DNA of 64,000 nucleotides. Origin: Bryobacterales bacterium. GTDB lineage: Bacteria > Acidobacteriota > Terriglobia > Bryobacterales > Bryobacteraceae. Of the stretch, positions 52,548-60,938 are shown one piece after another. Numbering within the stretch: the first letter of the stretch is position 1; each line of letters opens with the position of its first letter. The notes beneath the pieces were generated by a model. The model had not been told where the DNA came from, ran no database searches, and saw nothing but the letters and a program-made list of their open reading frames with translations. The stretch covers positions 1 through 64,000 of the forward strand of contig JAEUQC010000087.1 in assembly GCA_016789905.1 (NCBI GenBank), written 5' to 3'. The position numbers and the translations under genes were made by a program.

Positions 52548-55500
52548 ATGAATCGTCGCTTTGGGTTTTCTCTATTTCTAGCTTGCGGCTTTCTCATTGG
52601 TCAGGAATTCCGGGCCAATATTTCAGGCACAATCACCGACCCCTCCGGCGCGCCAATCGCCGCCGCCCGCATCGAGGCAATCAGTGCGGAACGTCAAGTC
52701 CGCTACGAGGCCGTTTCTAACGACCTCGGTATCTATTTGATCCGCTTCCTGCCGCCCGGCACCTATTCCCTCTCCGTGCAGAAGGACGGTTTCAAACGAG
52801 CCCAGCGCGACGGGATCGCCGCTCAAGGCGCGGACCGTCTCAGCGTCGATATTCGAATGGAAGTCGGCGGTGTCACCGAAAGTGTTACTGTCACCGGTGA
52901 AACGCCCTTGCTCGCCACCGAGACTGCTTCCCGTAGCGTAACCCTCGAACAGAAGTACGTCGATGATCTTCCCACCTCCGGCCGAAACGTTTACCAGTTG
53001 CTCTTCTCCCAGCCGGGCGTCATTAAGACCAGCCGCTACTGGGGTTCGTTCGAACTCTATGCCTTCGGCAATATCAACGGTGTCGCCATCAACGGCGGCC
53101 GCTCCGGCGAAAACGAAACCCTCATCGATGGCGTTTCCTCCGTTCGCGGTTCCCGCTCCGCGTCTTTCGCTCCCGCCCTCAACGCCATCCAGGAAGTCAC
53201 CGTCCAAACCAATTCCTACGATGCCTCCTTCGGCCGTTTCGGCGGCGGTGTCACCAGCATCGTCCTCCGCACCGGCACCAATCAGTTGCATGGGCAGCTC
53301 TATGAGTTCCTGAAGAACGACAACCTCAATTCCAACGGCTACTCCGCCAACGCCGCCAACGTCCGCCGCCCCGAGTTCAAAAACAACACCTTCGGCTTCA
53401 CCGTCGACGGCCCCGTCATCATCCCCAAACTCCTCAACGGCAAAAACAAGCTCTTCTGGATGCTCTCCCTCGAAGCCCTTCGGGAGCGCAACCCCCAAAT
53501 CCAGCTTTGGACCGTTCCCACTCCCGAAGAGCGCCGCGGCGATTACTCCCGAATCGTCGACAGCCAGCGACGCCCCATCACCATCTACGATCCTCTCACC
53601 ACCCGCGCCAATCCCAATGGCACCGGCTTCATCCGCACGCCCTTCTCCGGTAATCTCATTCCCGGCGGCCGCATCAATCCCGTCGCCGCCAAGCTCATGG
53701 AGTTCTATCCCGCTCCCAATCGCGTCAGCGAAAACGTCGATGGCCAGAACAACTATCTCTTCGTCAATAGCTCCAAGAACAGTTACAACCAGTGGCTCGG
53801 CAAGCTCGATTGGGCCCTCACCGATCGCCACCGCGTCAGCGGCCGCTACGGCGAAACTCCCTGGTTTAACTTTGCCCGTGTGCAATGGGGCACCAACGCC
53901 GCCGAACCCTCCAGCGAATATCCCTCTACTCGCATTTCCCGCAACTGGGGCGCCGATTGGACCTGGACCGTTTCTCCCTCCACCGTCTTCAACCTCCGGG
54001 CCGGCCTCGCCCGCTACGAGGGCTTCAGCGGCAATACCTTTGGCGCCGGTTACGATCCCCGTCAACTCGGCTTCCCCGATCGCCTTGTCAGCCAGTTCGT
54101 AAATCTCCAGTTCCCGCGCTTTAACTTTGCCGGCAACAATATCTCTCCCCTCGGCGCCGCCCAAACCAGCGGCTACGAAGCCAGCGACTCCTACTCCCTG
54201 CAGCCGAACGTCCAGAACATCCGCGGCCGCCACTCTCTCAAATACGGCGCCGAATTCCGCCGCTACAACCAGAACAATATCCGTCCCGCCTCCGCCAGCG
54301 GCAACTATACCTTTAACCGCAATTGGACCCAGGCCAATCCGCAGCAGGCCGACGCGCTTTCCGGCTCCTTCCTCGCCACCTTCCTGTTGGGCTACCCCAC
54401 CAGCGGCTTCGTCGATCGCAACATGGATCCGGCCTACCGCAACCCCTACATGACCTTCTTCTTCCAGGACGATTGGAAAATCTCCCGCAACGTCACCATC
54501 AATGCCGGTCTCCGTTGGGACTATGAAGGACCCATCTTCGAACGCTATAACCGCATGGTCCGCGGTTTCGCGTTCGATCAGCCTAGCCCCATCGCTTCTC
54601 GCGTCCAGGGGCTGTCCCTAAAGGGCGGACTCCTCTATGCCGGTTCCGAAGGCGCTGCGCGCGAGGCGTTCAATAGAGATTGGAACAACATCCAGCCCCG
54701 CATCGGCATCGCCTGGCAGCTCGCCCCGAAATGGGTCCTGCGCGGCGGCTATGGCCTCTACTACCTCGGCCAGAACGCTGCCGGCGCCGATACCGGGTTC
54801 GGCCGCCAGACGGCCATGATTACCTCCACAGACAACAATCTCACCCCGGCCGCTAATCTCTCCGATCCCTTCCCGGTCAGCCTCTTCCCCACCGGCCTTC
54901 TCCAGCCCATCGGCTCCTCGCAGGGCCTGGCTACCAACCTCGGCCTCGGTGTCGCCGCGCAGTTGCTCGATCGTCCGCTGCCCAAGTCTCACCAGTTCTC
55001 CTTCGGGCTGCAGCGCACCCTCGGCCAGACATGGCTCGTCGATGCTTCCTACGTGGGTAACCTCACCAAGGATCTCCCCATTGCGGCCGCGCTAAACTTC
55101 ATTCCGGGCGATACGCTCAATTCCATCCCCGTCGCCCAACGTCAGACCTACTTCAGTCAACAGGTCCCGAACCCCATGGCTGGCCTCCTCCCGGGTTCTG
55201 CTTTTAACGGCGCCAACGTCCCCCGCCAGCAGTTGCTGTTCGCCTACCCCCAGTTCTCCGGCGTTTCCATCAACAACATCGCCGCCGGCGGCCAGAGCTA
55301 TCATTCTCTCCAGATGAAAGCCACCCGCCGCTTCCAGGCCGGATTGGCACTGCAGGCCAGCTATACTTGGGCCAAAACTCTGGAACGGGTCTCGCTGCTC
55401 AATGGTCAGGATGTGAACCTCTCTAATCTCCGCTCCACCCGCGGAGAACAGCGCCTCGCCGAGTTCGACATTCCTCACACCATCTCTGTCGTCAGTTCCT

Positions 55501-56045
55501 ACGAACTCCCCTTCGGCAAGAGCCGCAAATTCCTGAGCGGTGTCAACTCCGCCGCCGACGCCGTTTTCGGCGGCTGGAACGTTTCCGCCCAGTACATGCG
55601 CCGCGGCGGTCAGCCCATTGACTTCCCCAACGCCGCTCCCAACGTCGCCCGCTCCGCCAAGCTCACCGGCGAGCAGCGCGACGAACTCGCCCGCAAGGCC
55701 GGCCGTACCGAATTCAATCCCTTCTTCGATAAGTACTTCGATACGTCCATCTTCCCCTCGCAGGCCCAGACCCCCTTCACCCTTCGGGATTTCCCCACCC
55801 GCTTCCCGGACGTCCGCAGCCCGGTTCTTTCCAGTTGGGAACTCTCCGCTTATAAAAACTTCACGCTCAAGGAACGCCTGAAGCTCCAGCTTCGCGCCGA
55901 CTTCCAGAACGCCTTTGACCAGCCCTATTTCGGCCGGCTCATCGCCAATGGCAATAACGTGCAGGATTCCCGCTTCGGGCAACTCGACCCCTCCCAGGGC
56001 AACCAGCCCCGCGTGGTCGTCCTCGTTATGAAACTATTGTTCTGA
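52548..56045 (+). CDS. Oar-like TonB-dependent receptor with carboxypeptidase-regulatory domain
   Basis: 1165 aa outer-membrane protein. A signal peptide (FGFSLFLACGFLIGQ) precedes a carboxypeptidase-regulatory-like domain (about residues 25-105: ISGTITDPSGAPIAAARIEA, PGTYSLSV). A plug domain follows (TLEQKYVDDLPTSGRNVYQLL, INGGRSGENETLIDGVSS), then a long beta-barrel ending in the terminal Phe typical of barrel proteins (VVLVMKLLF). This protein type is massively expanded in Solibacter-like genomes and is thought to import or bind large polymers. Its stop overlaps the next start (TGATG). Confidence 0.93.
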   Translation: MNRRFGFSLFLACGFLIGQEFRANISGTITDPSGAPIAAARIEAISAERQVRYEAVSNDLGIYLIRFLPPGTYSLSVQKDGFKRAQRDGIAAQGADRLSVDIRMEVGGVTESVTVTGETPLLATETASRSVTLEQKYVDDLPTSGRNVYQLLFSQPGVIKTSRYWGSFELYAFGNINGVAINGGRSGENETLIDGVSSVRGSRSASFAPALNAIQEVTVQTNSYDASFGRFGGGVTSIVLRTGTNQLHGQLYEFLKNDNLNSNGYSANAANVRRPEFKNNTFGFTVDGPVIIPKLLNGKNKLFWMLSLEALRERNPQIQLWTVPTPEERRGDYSRIVDSQRRPITIYDPLTTRANPNGTGFIRTPFSGNLIPGGRINPVAAKLMEFYPAPNRVSENVDGQNNYLFVNSSKNSYNQWLGKLDWALTDRHRVSGRYGETPWFNFARVQWGTNAAEPSSEYPSTRISRNWGADWTWTVSPSTVFNLRAGLARYEGFSGNTFGAGYDPRQLGFPDRLVSQFVNLQFPRFNFAGNNISPLGAAQTSGYEASDSYSLQPNVQNIRGRHSLKYGAEFRRYNQNNIRPASASGNYTFNRNWTQANPQQADALSGSFLATFLLGYPTSGFVDRNMDPAYRNPYMTFFFQDDWKISRNVTINAGLRWDYEGPIFERYNRMVRGFAFDQPSPIASRVQGLSLKGGLLYAGSEGAAREAFNRDWNNIQPRIGIAWQLAPKWVLRGGYGLYYLGQNAAGADTGFGRQTAMITSTDNNLTPAANLSDPFPVSLFPTGLLQPIGSSQGLATNLGLGVAAQLLDRPLPKSHQFSFGLQRTLGQTWLVDASYVGNLTKDLPIAAALNFIPGDTLNSIPVAQRQTYFSQQVPNPMAGLLPGSAFNGANVPRQQLLFAYPQFSGVSINNIAAGGQSYHSLQMKATRRFQAGLALQASYTWAKTLERVSLLNGQDVNLSNLRSTRGEQRLAEFDIPHTISVVSSYELPFGKSRKFLSGVNSAADAVFGGWNVSAQYMRRGGQPIDFPNAAPNVARSAKLTGEQRDELARKAGRTEFNPFFDKYFDTSIFPSQAQTPFTLRDFPTRFPDVRSPVLSSWELSAYKNFTLKERLKLQLRADFQNAFDQPYFGRLIANGNNVQDSRFGQLDPSQGNQPRVVVLVMKLLF

Positions 56046-56695
56046 TGCCCCTCCCGGAAATGACCGACGCCGAGATCTTCCAGCGCTTCCTTGCGTTCCT
56101 GAATGCCACGGCAAGCGAACACGAGCTCGGCTCCCCGGCTGATGGCGTGGAACTCGCGCCCGTCCCGGCGCCGTTGCGGCCCTTTTACACGCGCTGCAAC
56201 GGCGCCGCCCTCTTCGATGGCGACCTGCTGTTTTTCGCCGCCTCCGGCCCTCCCGACGAGGACGGTACCGTTCAGCACGCCAGCCGCCTTGCCCGCCAGG
56301 CCGAATGGCCCATCCCGCAGGAGGTCGTGCTCTTCGGCCGCGACACCGGCGGCGAAGTCCTCGGCCTCTGGAACGGCCCCCGCGACGCCTCCAAATACCC
56401 CTCCCCCGTCGTTCTCACCGGCCTGCTCTTCCAGCCCGCCGCCCATGCCCTGCTCGCCACTTCGTTCGAACGCTATCTGCTCACCACCACGGTTTGGCAT
56501 TGCTTCGGCACGGAGTACGCCGATGTCGCGTTCCAGTGCTTCCGTGTTCCACCCGCCCTCCAAGTGGACGAAGTGGAGGAAGTGGATGCCGAGGCCTGGT
56601 TCGCCTGGTCCGATCCTAATCTTCCCGCCCTCCCCGGCGACCCTTACCAGGAACCGCTTACCGGGTCGCAGATCCGCGAACTGCTCGCCCGTTAA
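56045..56695 (+). CDS. SUKH (SMI1/KNR4)-like protein
   Basis: 216 aa. The N-terminal third has a SUKH-type pattern: an acidic helix (MTDAEIFQRFLAFLN), then LRPFYTRCNGAALFDGDLLFF, where the Asn-Gly turn is the family hallmark. The C-terminal part is acidic (VDEVEEVDAEAWFAW) and ends GSQIRELLAR. Many SUKH proteins are immunity proteins for contact-dependent toxins, but no toxin gene is adjacent and some SUKH proteins have other roles. Its 3' end is part of the tandem duplication. Confidence 0.65.
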   Translation: MPLPEMTDAEIFQRFLAFLNATASEHELGSPADGVELAPVPAPLRPFYTRCNGAALFDGDLLFFAASGPPDEDGTVQHASRLARQAEWPIPQEVVLFGRDTGGEVLGLWNGPRDASKYPSPVVLTGLLFQPAAHALLATSFERYLLTTTVWHCFGTEYADVAFQCFRVPPALQVDEVEEVDAEAWFAWSDPNLPALPGDPYQEPLTGSQIRELLAR

Positions 56696-56941
56696 CGAAA
56701 TCCAGCACCGTCGCGACAACACCGAATCGCCCCGGACAATCACATCCCCACGGCATTGTTTCGGCATCGAGTATGCCGATGTCGCGTTCCAATGCCTCCG
56801 CGTTCCGTCCGCCTCACCAGGCGACCCTTACCAGGAAGTGTTTATCGGATCGCAGACCCGCGAACTGCTCGCCCCCTAACGAACCCGAGCACCGTCGCGA
56901 CCGACTCTTCCAACACCGAATCGCCCCGGATGATCACATCC
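56497..56941. repeat. Partial tandem duplication across a convergent gene junction
   Basis: Unit 1 (56497-56752) and unit 2 (56753 to about 56941) begin with gcattg(c/t)ttcggca and end with cacatcc. Each contains the 3' end of the SUKH-like gene followed by the 3' end of the kinase gene. Unit 2 has lost 72 bp (24 codons) from the SUKH part, and unit 1 has lost 10 bp from the kinase part. Each unit keeps intact only the gene end that is still connected to a full gene. Confidence 0.8.
56754..56879 (+). pseudogene. Duplicated C-terminal fragment of the SUKH-like gene
   Basis: 41 codons without a start, HCFGIEYADVAFQCLRVPSA followed by PGDPYQEVFIGSQTRELLAP and TAA. It matches the last 65 residues of the protein at 56045-56695 apart from an internal 24-codon deletion and a few substitutions. 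It overlaps the 3' end of the kinase gene on the other strand by 38 nt. Confidence 0.75.
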
Positions 56942-57465
56942 GCATGGCGCTTGGTCGGCCAGATATATTGTTCCGCCATCGGCCGCACCGTCGTGGAATA
57001 TTGCCGCTCCACCGATTCCGGCGTCCGCCCCCGCTCGCGTACATCGCGCGCCAGCCGACGTGCGTAGCAGGTCTCATCTTCCAGTTCCACATAGACGCTC
57101 GTTTGCAGCAGCCGCCGCAGTTGCTTCCAGTACAGCGTGAACAGTCCCTCAATAATCACGCTCTCGCCCGGTTCAATCCGCTGTGTCCCCGCCACCCGAG
57201 TGTGGCACGAAAAGTCGTAGTGCGGCACGTCAATCGCCTCGCCGCGCGAAAGCGCCAGGAACTGTTCAAACAGCAGCGATTCGTCCAGCGACGCCGGCTC
57301 GTCGAAATTCGCCTTCGCCCGTTCCTCCAGCGGCAAATGACTCAGGTTCCGGTAATAACTGTCCAGCGAGATCACCGGCGCCCCCGTTGTCGCCGCCAGC
57401 CACCGCGCAAGCTCGCTCTTCCCGGAACCGGACGGTCCCGCTATTCCAATCAGCCGTGTCCCCAT
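56842..57465 (-). CDS. Uridine kinase-like P-loop kinase
   Basis: 207 aa. The Walker A motif GPSGSGKS is at residues 10-17, followed by SLDSYYRNLSHL and FDEPASLDESLLFEQ, and then ESVIIEGLFTLYW, as in uridine/cytidine kinases and phosphoribulokinase-like proteins. The expected activity is phosphorylation of uridine or cytidine in pyrimidine salvage. Its C-terminus (FVRGRAVRGSAIR) reads through the duplicated junction, so the last residues may differ from the ancestral protein. Confidence 0.82.
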   Translation of the reverse strand: MGTRLIGIAGPSGSGKSELARWLAATTGAPVISLDSYYRNLSHLPLEERAKANFDEPASLDESLLFEQFLALSRGEAIDVPHYDFSCHTRVAGTQRIEPGESVIIEGLFTLYWKQLRRLLQTSVYVELEDETCYARRLARDVRERGRTPESVERQYSTTVRPMAEQYIWPTKRHADVIIRGDSVLEESVATVLGFVRGRAVRGSAIR

Positions 57466-57468
57466 CGC

Positions 57469-57840
57469 CTATTTCGCGGCGGGCAGTATCCCGATCCCTT
57501 TCGCCGAGTACCATTTCCAGAGCTTCACCTGAAACCGCCCGGCCGCGATTGCCGGGTCGCTGTCACACCACTTCCGCGCTTCTTCAATGCTCGCCGTGTC
57601 CAGCACGAAGATCCCCGCCGCGTCTCCAGCTTCGGCCAACGGCCCCGCCAGAATCAGCTTCCCCTCCTTCGCCATCTTCCCCATGTTGGCAAAGTGCCCT
57701 TGCAGCAGCTCTTTCACTTCCGGCGTCGTCTCTTTGGTCCATTTGGGGCCTTTTTCCAAAATGGCCATTACGTAGTAACGCATCGGCACGTCCTGTGCGC
57801 ACAGGGGCAGCGCGAGTAGGATCAGCAGTAGGAATCGCAT
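57469..57840 (-). CDS. Exported YciI-like domain protein
   Basis: 123 aa. A signal peptide (MRFLLLILLALPLCAQ) precedes a YCII-related domain (YYVMAILEKGPKW, HFANMGKMAKEGKLILAGPL, IFVLDTASIEEARKWCDSDPAIAAGRF) with the typical His and Asp positions. YciI-like proteins form dimeric ferredoxin-like folds of mostly unknown function. An exported version is less usual. It lies 3 nt upstream of the kinase and 22 nt downstream of the flavoprotein gene, so all three may be one operon. Confidence 0.8.
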   Translation of the reverse strand: MRFLLLILLALPLCAQDVPMRYYVMAILEKGPKWTKETTPEVKELLQGHFANMGKMAKEGKLILAGPLAEAGDAAGIFVLDTASIEEARKWCDSDPAIAAGRFQVKLWKWYSAKGIGILPAAK

Positions 57841-57862
57841 CTCGGGGCCAGTATAGCGATTT

Positions 57863-59029
57863 TCAGGCCGATTGCGCCGCCGCGTAGCCCGACGCCCACG
57901 CCCACTGGAAGTTATACCCTCCCAACCACCCCGTCACATCCACGCACTCGCCAATAAAGTACAACCCCGCCACCCTTCGCGCCTCCATCGTTTTCGATGA
58001 CAACTCGGCGGTGTCCACCCCTCCCACCGCCACTTCGGCCTTGGCAAATCCCTCCGTTCCCGCAGGCGTAAACTCCCAGGCATGCAGGCGCTCTCCCAAC
58101 TGGCGCAGCGCCAGGTCCGGTACCTGTATCAACGGCCGTTCGTCGTCCGCCCACGCCGCCGCCAGCCGCTCCGGCAGCGCTCGCCGCAGCACTGTCTTCG
58201 CCTGTCCTCGGCCGTTCTCCCGCTTCTCCCGCAGCATCGCTTCCGCCAATTCCTGCCCAGGCGCCAGGTCGATCCGAATCGGGTGCCCCGGCTGCCAATA
58301 GGAACTGATCTGCAAGACTGCCGGCCCCGATACCCCTCGGTGCGTAAACAATAGCCGTTCGTCGAAATGCCGTCCGCCGAACTGCGCGCGCACCTCCGTT
58401 GCCACCCCGGCCAGCCCCTCCCACCGCCGCAAATCGCCCGGTTCGAACATCAGCGGAACCAACCCCGGCCGCGGCGGAACCACCCGCAGTCCGAACTGCC
58501 GCGCCACTTCATAGCCGAACCCTGTCGCCCCGATTTTGGGTATAGACGGCCCGCCCGTCGCCACCACCACCGCTTCGGCCCGCACCGTTTCCGCCCCCGT
58601 TCCCACCGCAAACCCCGCTCCATCCCGCTCCACTCCCCTCACCCGCGCCCCGCAGCGCACCTCCACCCCGGCCTCACGGCATTCCCTCAGCAGCATCTCC
58701 ACAATTTGCCGCGCCGAATCGTCGCAAAACAACTGCCCCAGCGTCTTTTCGTGCCACCGTATCCCATGCCGCTCCACCAGCGCCACAAAATCCCCCGGCG
58801 TATAGCGCGCCAGCGCCGACTTCGCGAAGTGCGGATTAGCCGAAACAAAGCACTCCGCCCGCGTATCCCGGTTCGTGAAGTTGCAACGCCCCCCGCCGGA
58901 TATCAAAATCTTCTTTCCCGGCTGGTCATTGTGCTCCACCACCAGCACTCGCCGCCCGCGCCGCCCCGCGTGCATCGCGCAAAACAGGCCGGCCGCGCCA
59001 CCGCCCAGAATCACTATGTCGTACGCCAT
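57863..59029 (-). CDS. HI0933-family NAD(P)/FAD-dependent oxidoreductase
   Basis: 388 aa. The FAD-binding dinucleotide fold GGGAAG is at residues 8-13, with the family signature PGKKILISGGGRCNFTN, then VVVATGGPSIPKIGATGFGY, LFTHRGVSGPAVLQIS and the C-terminal GLYFIGECVDVTGWLGGYNFQWAWASG. Characterised relatives include BaiN-type reductases and rRNA dihydrouridine synthase RdsA, so an RNA-modifying role is possible. Function is not settled from sequence alone. Confidence 0.88.
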   Translation of the reverse strand: MAYDIVILGGGAAGLFCAMHAGRRGRRVLVVEHNDQPGKKILISGGGRCNFTNRDTRAECFVSANPHFAKSALARYTPGDFVALVERHGIRWHEKTLGQLFCDDSARQIVEMLLRECREAGVEVRCGARVRGVERDGAGFAVGTGAETVRAEAVVVATGGPSIPKIGATGFGYEVARQFGLRVVPPRPGLVPLMFEPGDLRRWEGLAGVATEVRAQFGGRHFDERLLFTHRGVSGPAVLQISSYWQPGHPIRIDLAPGQELAEAMLREKRENGRGQAKTVLRRALPERLAAAWADDERPLIQVPDLALRQLGERLHAWEFTPAGTEGFAKAEVAVGGVDTAELSSKTMEARRVAGLYFIGECVDVTGWLGGYNFQWAWASGYAAAQSA

Positions 59030-59082
59030 CGTCTCAGGTATGGCTCCATTGTCACGTGGTTCCCATAAAATTCTCTAAAGTT

Positions 59083-59110
59083 TTGTGAATCGCGGTCGAA
59101 ATGATATAAA
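59083..59110 (+). promoter_or_regulatory. Sigma-70-like promoter of the haemoglobin operon
   Basis: TTGTGA (59083-59088) and TATAAA (59105-59110) are separated by 16 bp, placing transcription start near 59117. The -10 box runs into the palindrome at 59107-59135. It sits about 40 bp ahead of the haemoglobin ATG. Confidence 0.55.
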
Positions 59111-59135
59111 TGTTGTATCCCACTTGCAACATTTA
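59107..59135. promoter_or_regulatory. Candidate NsrR operator
   Basis: A 29-bp element with perfect 9-bp arms, TAAATGTTG (59107-59115) and CAACATTTA (59127-59135), and an 11-bp centre. It overlaps the -10 box and start site, the position of a repressor site. The operon ends with an NsrR-like regulator, so autoregulation by that protein is the simplest reading. Confidence 0.6.
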
Positions 59136-59152
59136 ATTTTTGGAGGTTTTTG

Positions 59153-59518
59153 ATGAGTTCCTTGTACGAACAGATCGGCGGACAGCCTGCCGTCGACGCC
59201 GCGGTCGATATTTTCTACCGCAAAGTCCTCAGTGACGACCGTATCAGCCACTTCTTCGAAGGTGTCGACATGGACAAACAGATCGGCAAGCAAAAGGCCT
59301 TTCTTACCATGGCTTTCGGCGGCCCTCACAACTACACCGGCCAGGACATGCGCAAGGGCCACGCCCACTTGGTGGCGCGCGGTCTCAATGGTACTCACTT
59401 CGACGCGGTGGCGGAAAATCTTAGCAATACGCTTACTGAACTCGGCGTGGCGCAGAATCTGATTGATCAGGTGATGGCGATCGCCGGCTCCACCCGTAAC
59501 GACGTTCTCGGCCTCTAG
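59153..59518 (+). CDS. Truncated haemoglobin (group I-like)
   Basis: 121 aa, a compact 2-on-2 globin. B10 Tyr is Y22 (FYRKVL) and the proximal His is probably H70 in MRKGHAHL; the GG motifs of the group (QIGGQP, AFGGPHNYTG) are present. Group I globins bind O2 and NO, and many act as NO dioxygenases when given electrons by a reductase. Next to a [2Fe-2S]/FAD reductase and NsrR, NO detoxification is likely. The ATG has TGGAGG seven bases ahead; the reductase ATG follows after four bases. Confidence 0.92.
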   Translation: MSSLYEQIGGQPAVDAAVDIFYRKVLSDDRISHFFEGVDMDKQIGKQKAFLTMAFGGPHNYTGQDMRKGHAHLVARGLNGTHFDAVAENLSNTLTELGVAQNLIDQVMAIAGSTRNDVLGL

Positions 59519-59522
59519 CCGC

Positions 59523-60488
59523 ATGCCGACATTCACATTTTCCGGGGTTGCCTGCCAGGCCGCCCCGGAAGAATCCGTTCTCGACGCCCTGCTGCGCCAT
59601 GGTGTTGAGGTTTCCAACTCCTGCCGTGCCGGCGCCTGTCAGTCCTGTATGTTGCGCGCCACTTCTGGCGTGCTTCCCGCCGCTTCTCAACAGGGTTTGA
59701 AGGCCACCCTCGTTGAGCAGGGTTACTTCCTCTCCTGCGTCTGCCGCCCGGAAGGCGATCTGGTCCTCGAACCCGCCGGAGGGCTCGAATTTACCGCCTC
59801 CATCGCGGCCCTCGAACGGCTATCCGCAAACGTGCTCCGCGTCCGTCTGCGCACCGATACTCCCCTCGAATATCGCCCCGGCCAGTATCTCACCTTGCGC
59901 CGCGCCGATGGCCTCGCTCGCAGCTATTCCCTCGCCAGCCTGCCGGAGGACGGCGCTCTGGAACTGCATGTTCGCCGCGCCCCGCGAGGTCGCATGAGCG
60001 GCTGGCTCTTCGACGAAGCCCGTGTCAACGAAGCCGTCACCGTCCGCGGCCCCGCCGGGGAGTGCTTCTACACCGGCGGCAGCCCGGATCAACCTCTTCT
60101 GCTGGCCGGCACCGGCACCGGCCTTGCCCCGCTCATCGGCATTCTCCGTGACGCGCTACGGCTCGGACATCGCGGCCCCATTCATCTCTACCATGGCGCC
60201 CTCCGCCCGGAAGGTCTCTACCTCCGCGAAGAACTCCGTGACTTCGACAGCGCTCACGCCAACCTCCACTACACCCCCGTCGTCCTGGAAGGCGGCGAGC
60301 CCGAAGGCATCGCCGCCGGCGCCCTCGATAAAACCATCACCGCCGCCCATCCCAAACTCTCCGGCTGGCGCGGCTTTCTCTGCGGCGATCCCGGCATCGT
60401 TCAACTCCTCAAGAAGAAGCTGTTCCTCGCCGGCATGGCCAGCCGTGATATCTTCGCCGATGCGTTTGTGGAGGCGCCGGGTTCATAA
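59523..60488 (+). CDS. [2Fe-2S] ferredoxin-FAD/NAD reductase
   Basis: 321 aa. An N-terminal plant-type ferredoxin domain has cluster ligands C34, C39, C42 and C72 (SCRAGACQSC ... LSCVC). An FAD-binding domain (RPGQYLTLRRADGLARSYSLAS) and an NAD-binding domain (LLLAGTGTGLAPLIGI, GFLCGDPGIV) complete it. This is the electron-transfer module of class IB oxygenase reductases. Here it is four bases after a stand-alone globin, so it probably supplies electrons to it. Together the two proteins would reproduce flavohaemoglobin from separate chains, with an added Fe-S centre. Confidence 0.92.
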   Translation: MPTFTFSGVACQAAPEESVLDALLRHGVEVSNSCRAGACQSCMLRATSGVLPAASQQGLKATLVEQGYFLSCVCRPEGDLVLEPAGGLEFTASIAALERLSANVLRVRLRTDTPLEYRPGQYLTLRRADGLARSYSLASLPEDGALELHVRRAPRGRMSGWLFDEARVNEAVTVRGPAGECFYTGGSPDQPLLLAGTGTGLAPLIGILRDALRLGHRGPIHLYHGALRPEGLYLREELRDFDSAHANLHYTPVVLEGGEPEGIAAGALDKTITAAHPKLSGWRGFLCGDPGIVQLLKKKLFLAGMASRDIFADAFVEAPGS

Positions 60489-60497
60489 TGGAAGCAT

Positions 60498-60935
60498 ATG
60501 CAACTCACCGTGCATACGGATTACGCGTTGCGGGTCTTGCTCTATTTGGCCCACTTTCCTGACCGCCGCATTGGCACCGAAGAGATCAGTTCCGCCTACG
60601 GCATTTCGAAGCACCATCTGGTCCGTGTCGTGCAAACGCTCGCCGATGCCGGTTTTGTCGCCGTCACCGTCGGCCGTTCGGGCGGCGTGCAACTCGCCCG
60701 CCTGCCACAAGCGATTCGTGTCGGCGATGTCGTCCGCGCCGCTGAACCCTCGTTCCACTTGGTCGAATGTCACGAATCCGCCAGCCAAACCTGCCCCATC
60801 GTCGCAGGATGCCGGCTGCGAGGGCTGCTCGATAACGCGCTGGAAGCCTTCCTCGCCGAACTGAACAAGCAGACTCTCGCCGATCTCGTCACCGCAAAAA
60901 GCCGCGATACGTTCATCCAACTTGTTGCCGTTTAG
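60498..60935 (+). CDS. nsrR: NsrR-like Rrf2-family nitric-oxide-sensing repressor
   Basis: 145 aa. A winged helix (HTDYALRVLLYLAHFPDRR, ISKHHLVRVVQTLADAGFV, VGRSGGVQLA) is followed by the NsrR cysteine triad C91, C99 and C105 (ECHESASQTCPIVAGC) and the NsrR-type tail AFLAELNKQTLADLV. NsrR holds an NO-sensitive Fe-S cluster and represses NO-detoxification genes. The gene starts nine bases after the reductase stop, and the palindrome at 59107-59135 is its likely target. Confidence 0.92.
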   Translation: MQLTVHTDYALRVLLYLAHFPDRRIGTEEISSAYGISKHHLVRVVQTLADAGFVAVTVGRSGGVQLARLPQAIRVGDVVRAAEPSFHLVECHESASQTCPIVAGCRLRGLLDNALEAFLAELNKQTLADLVTAKSRDTFIQLVAV

Positions 60936-60938
60936 GCG

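Noticed and set aside
52623..54233. Very long open frame on the minus strand (over 500 codons) opposite the TonB receptor gene
   Set aside because: Its composition (Gly/Ala/Glu/Asp-rich, no domain) is what antisense of a GC-rich barrel gene gives, and the plus-strand gene has clear receptor domains.
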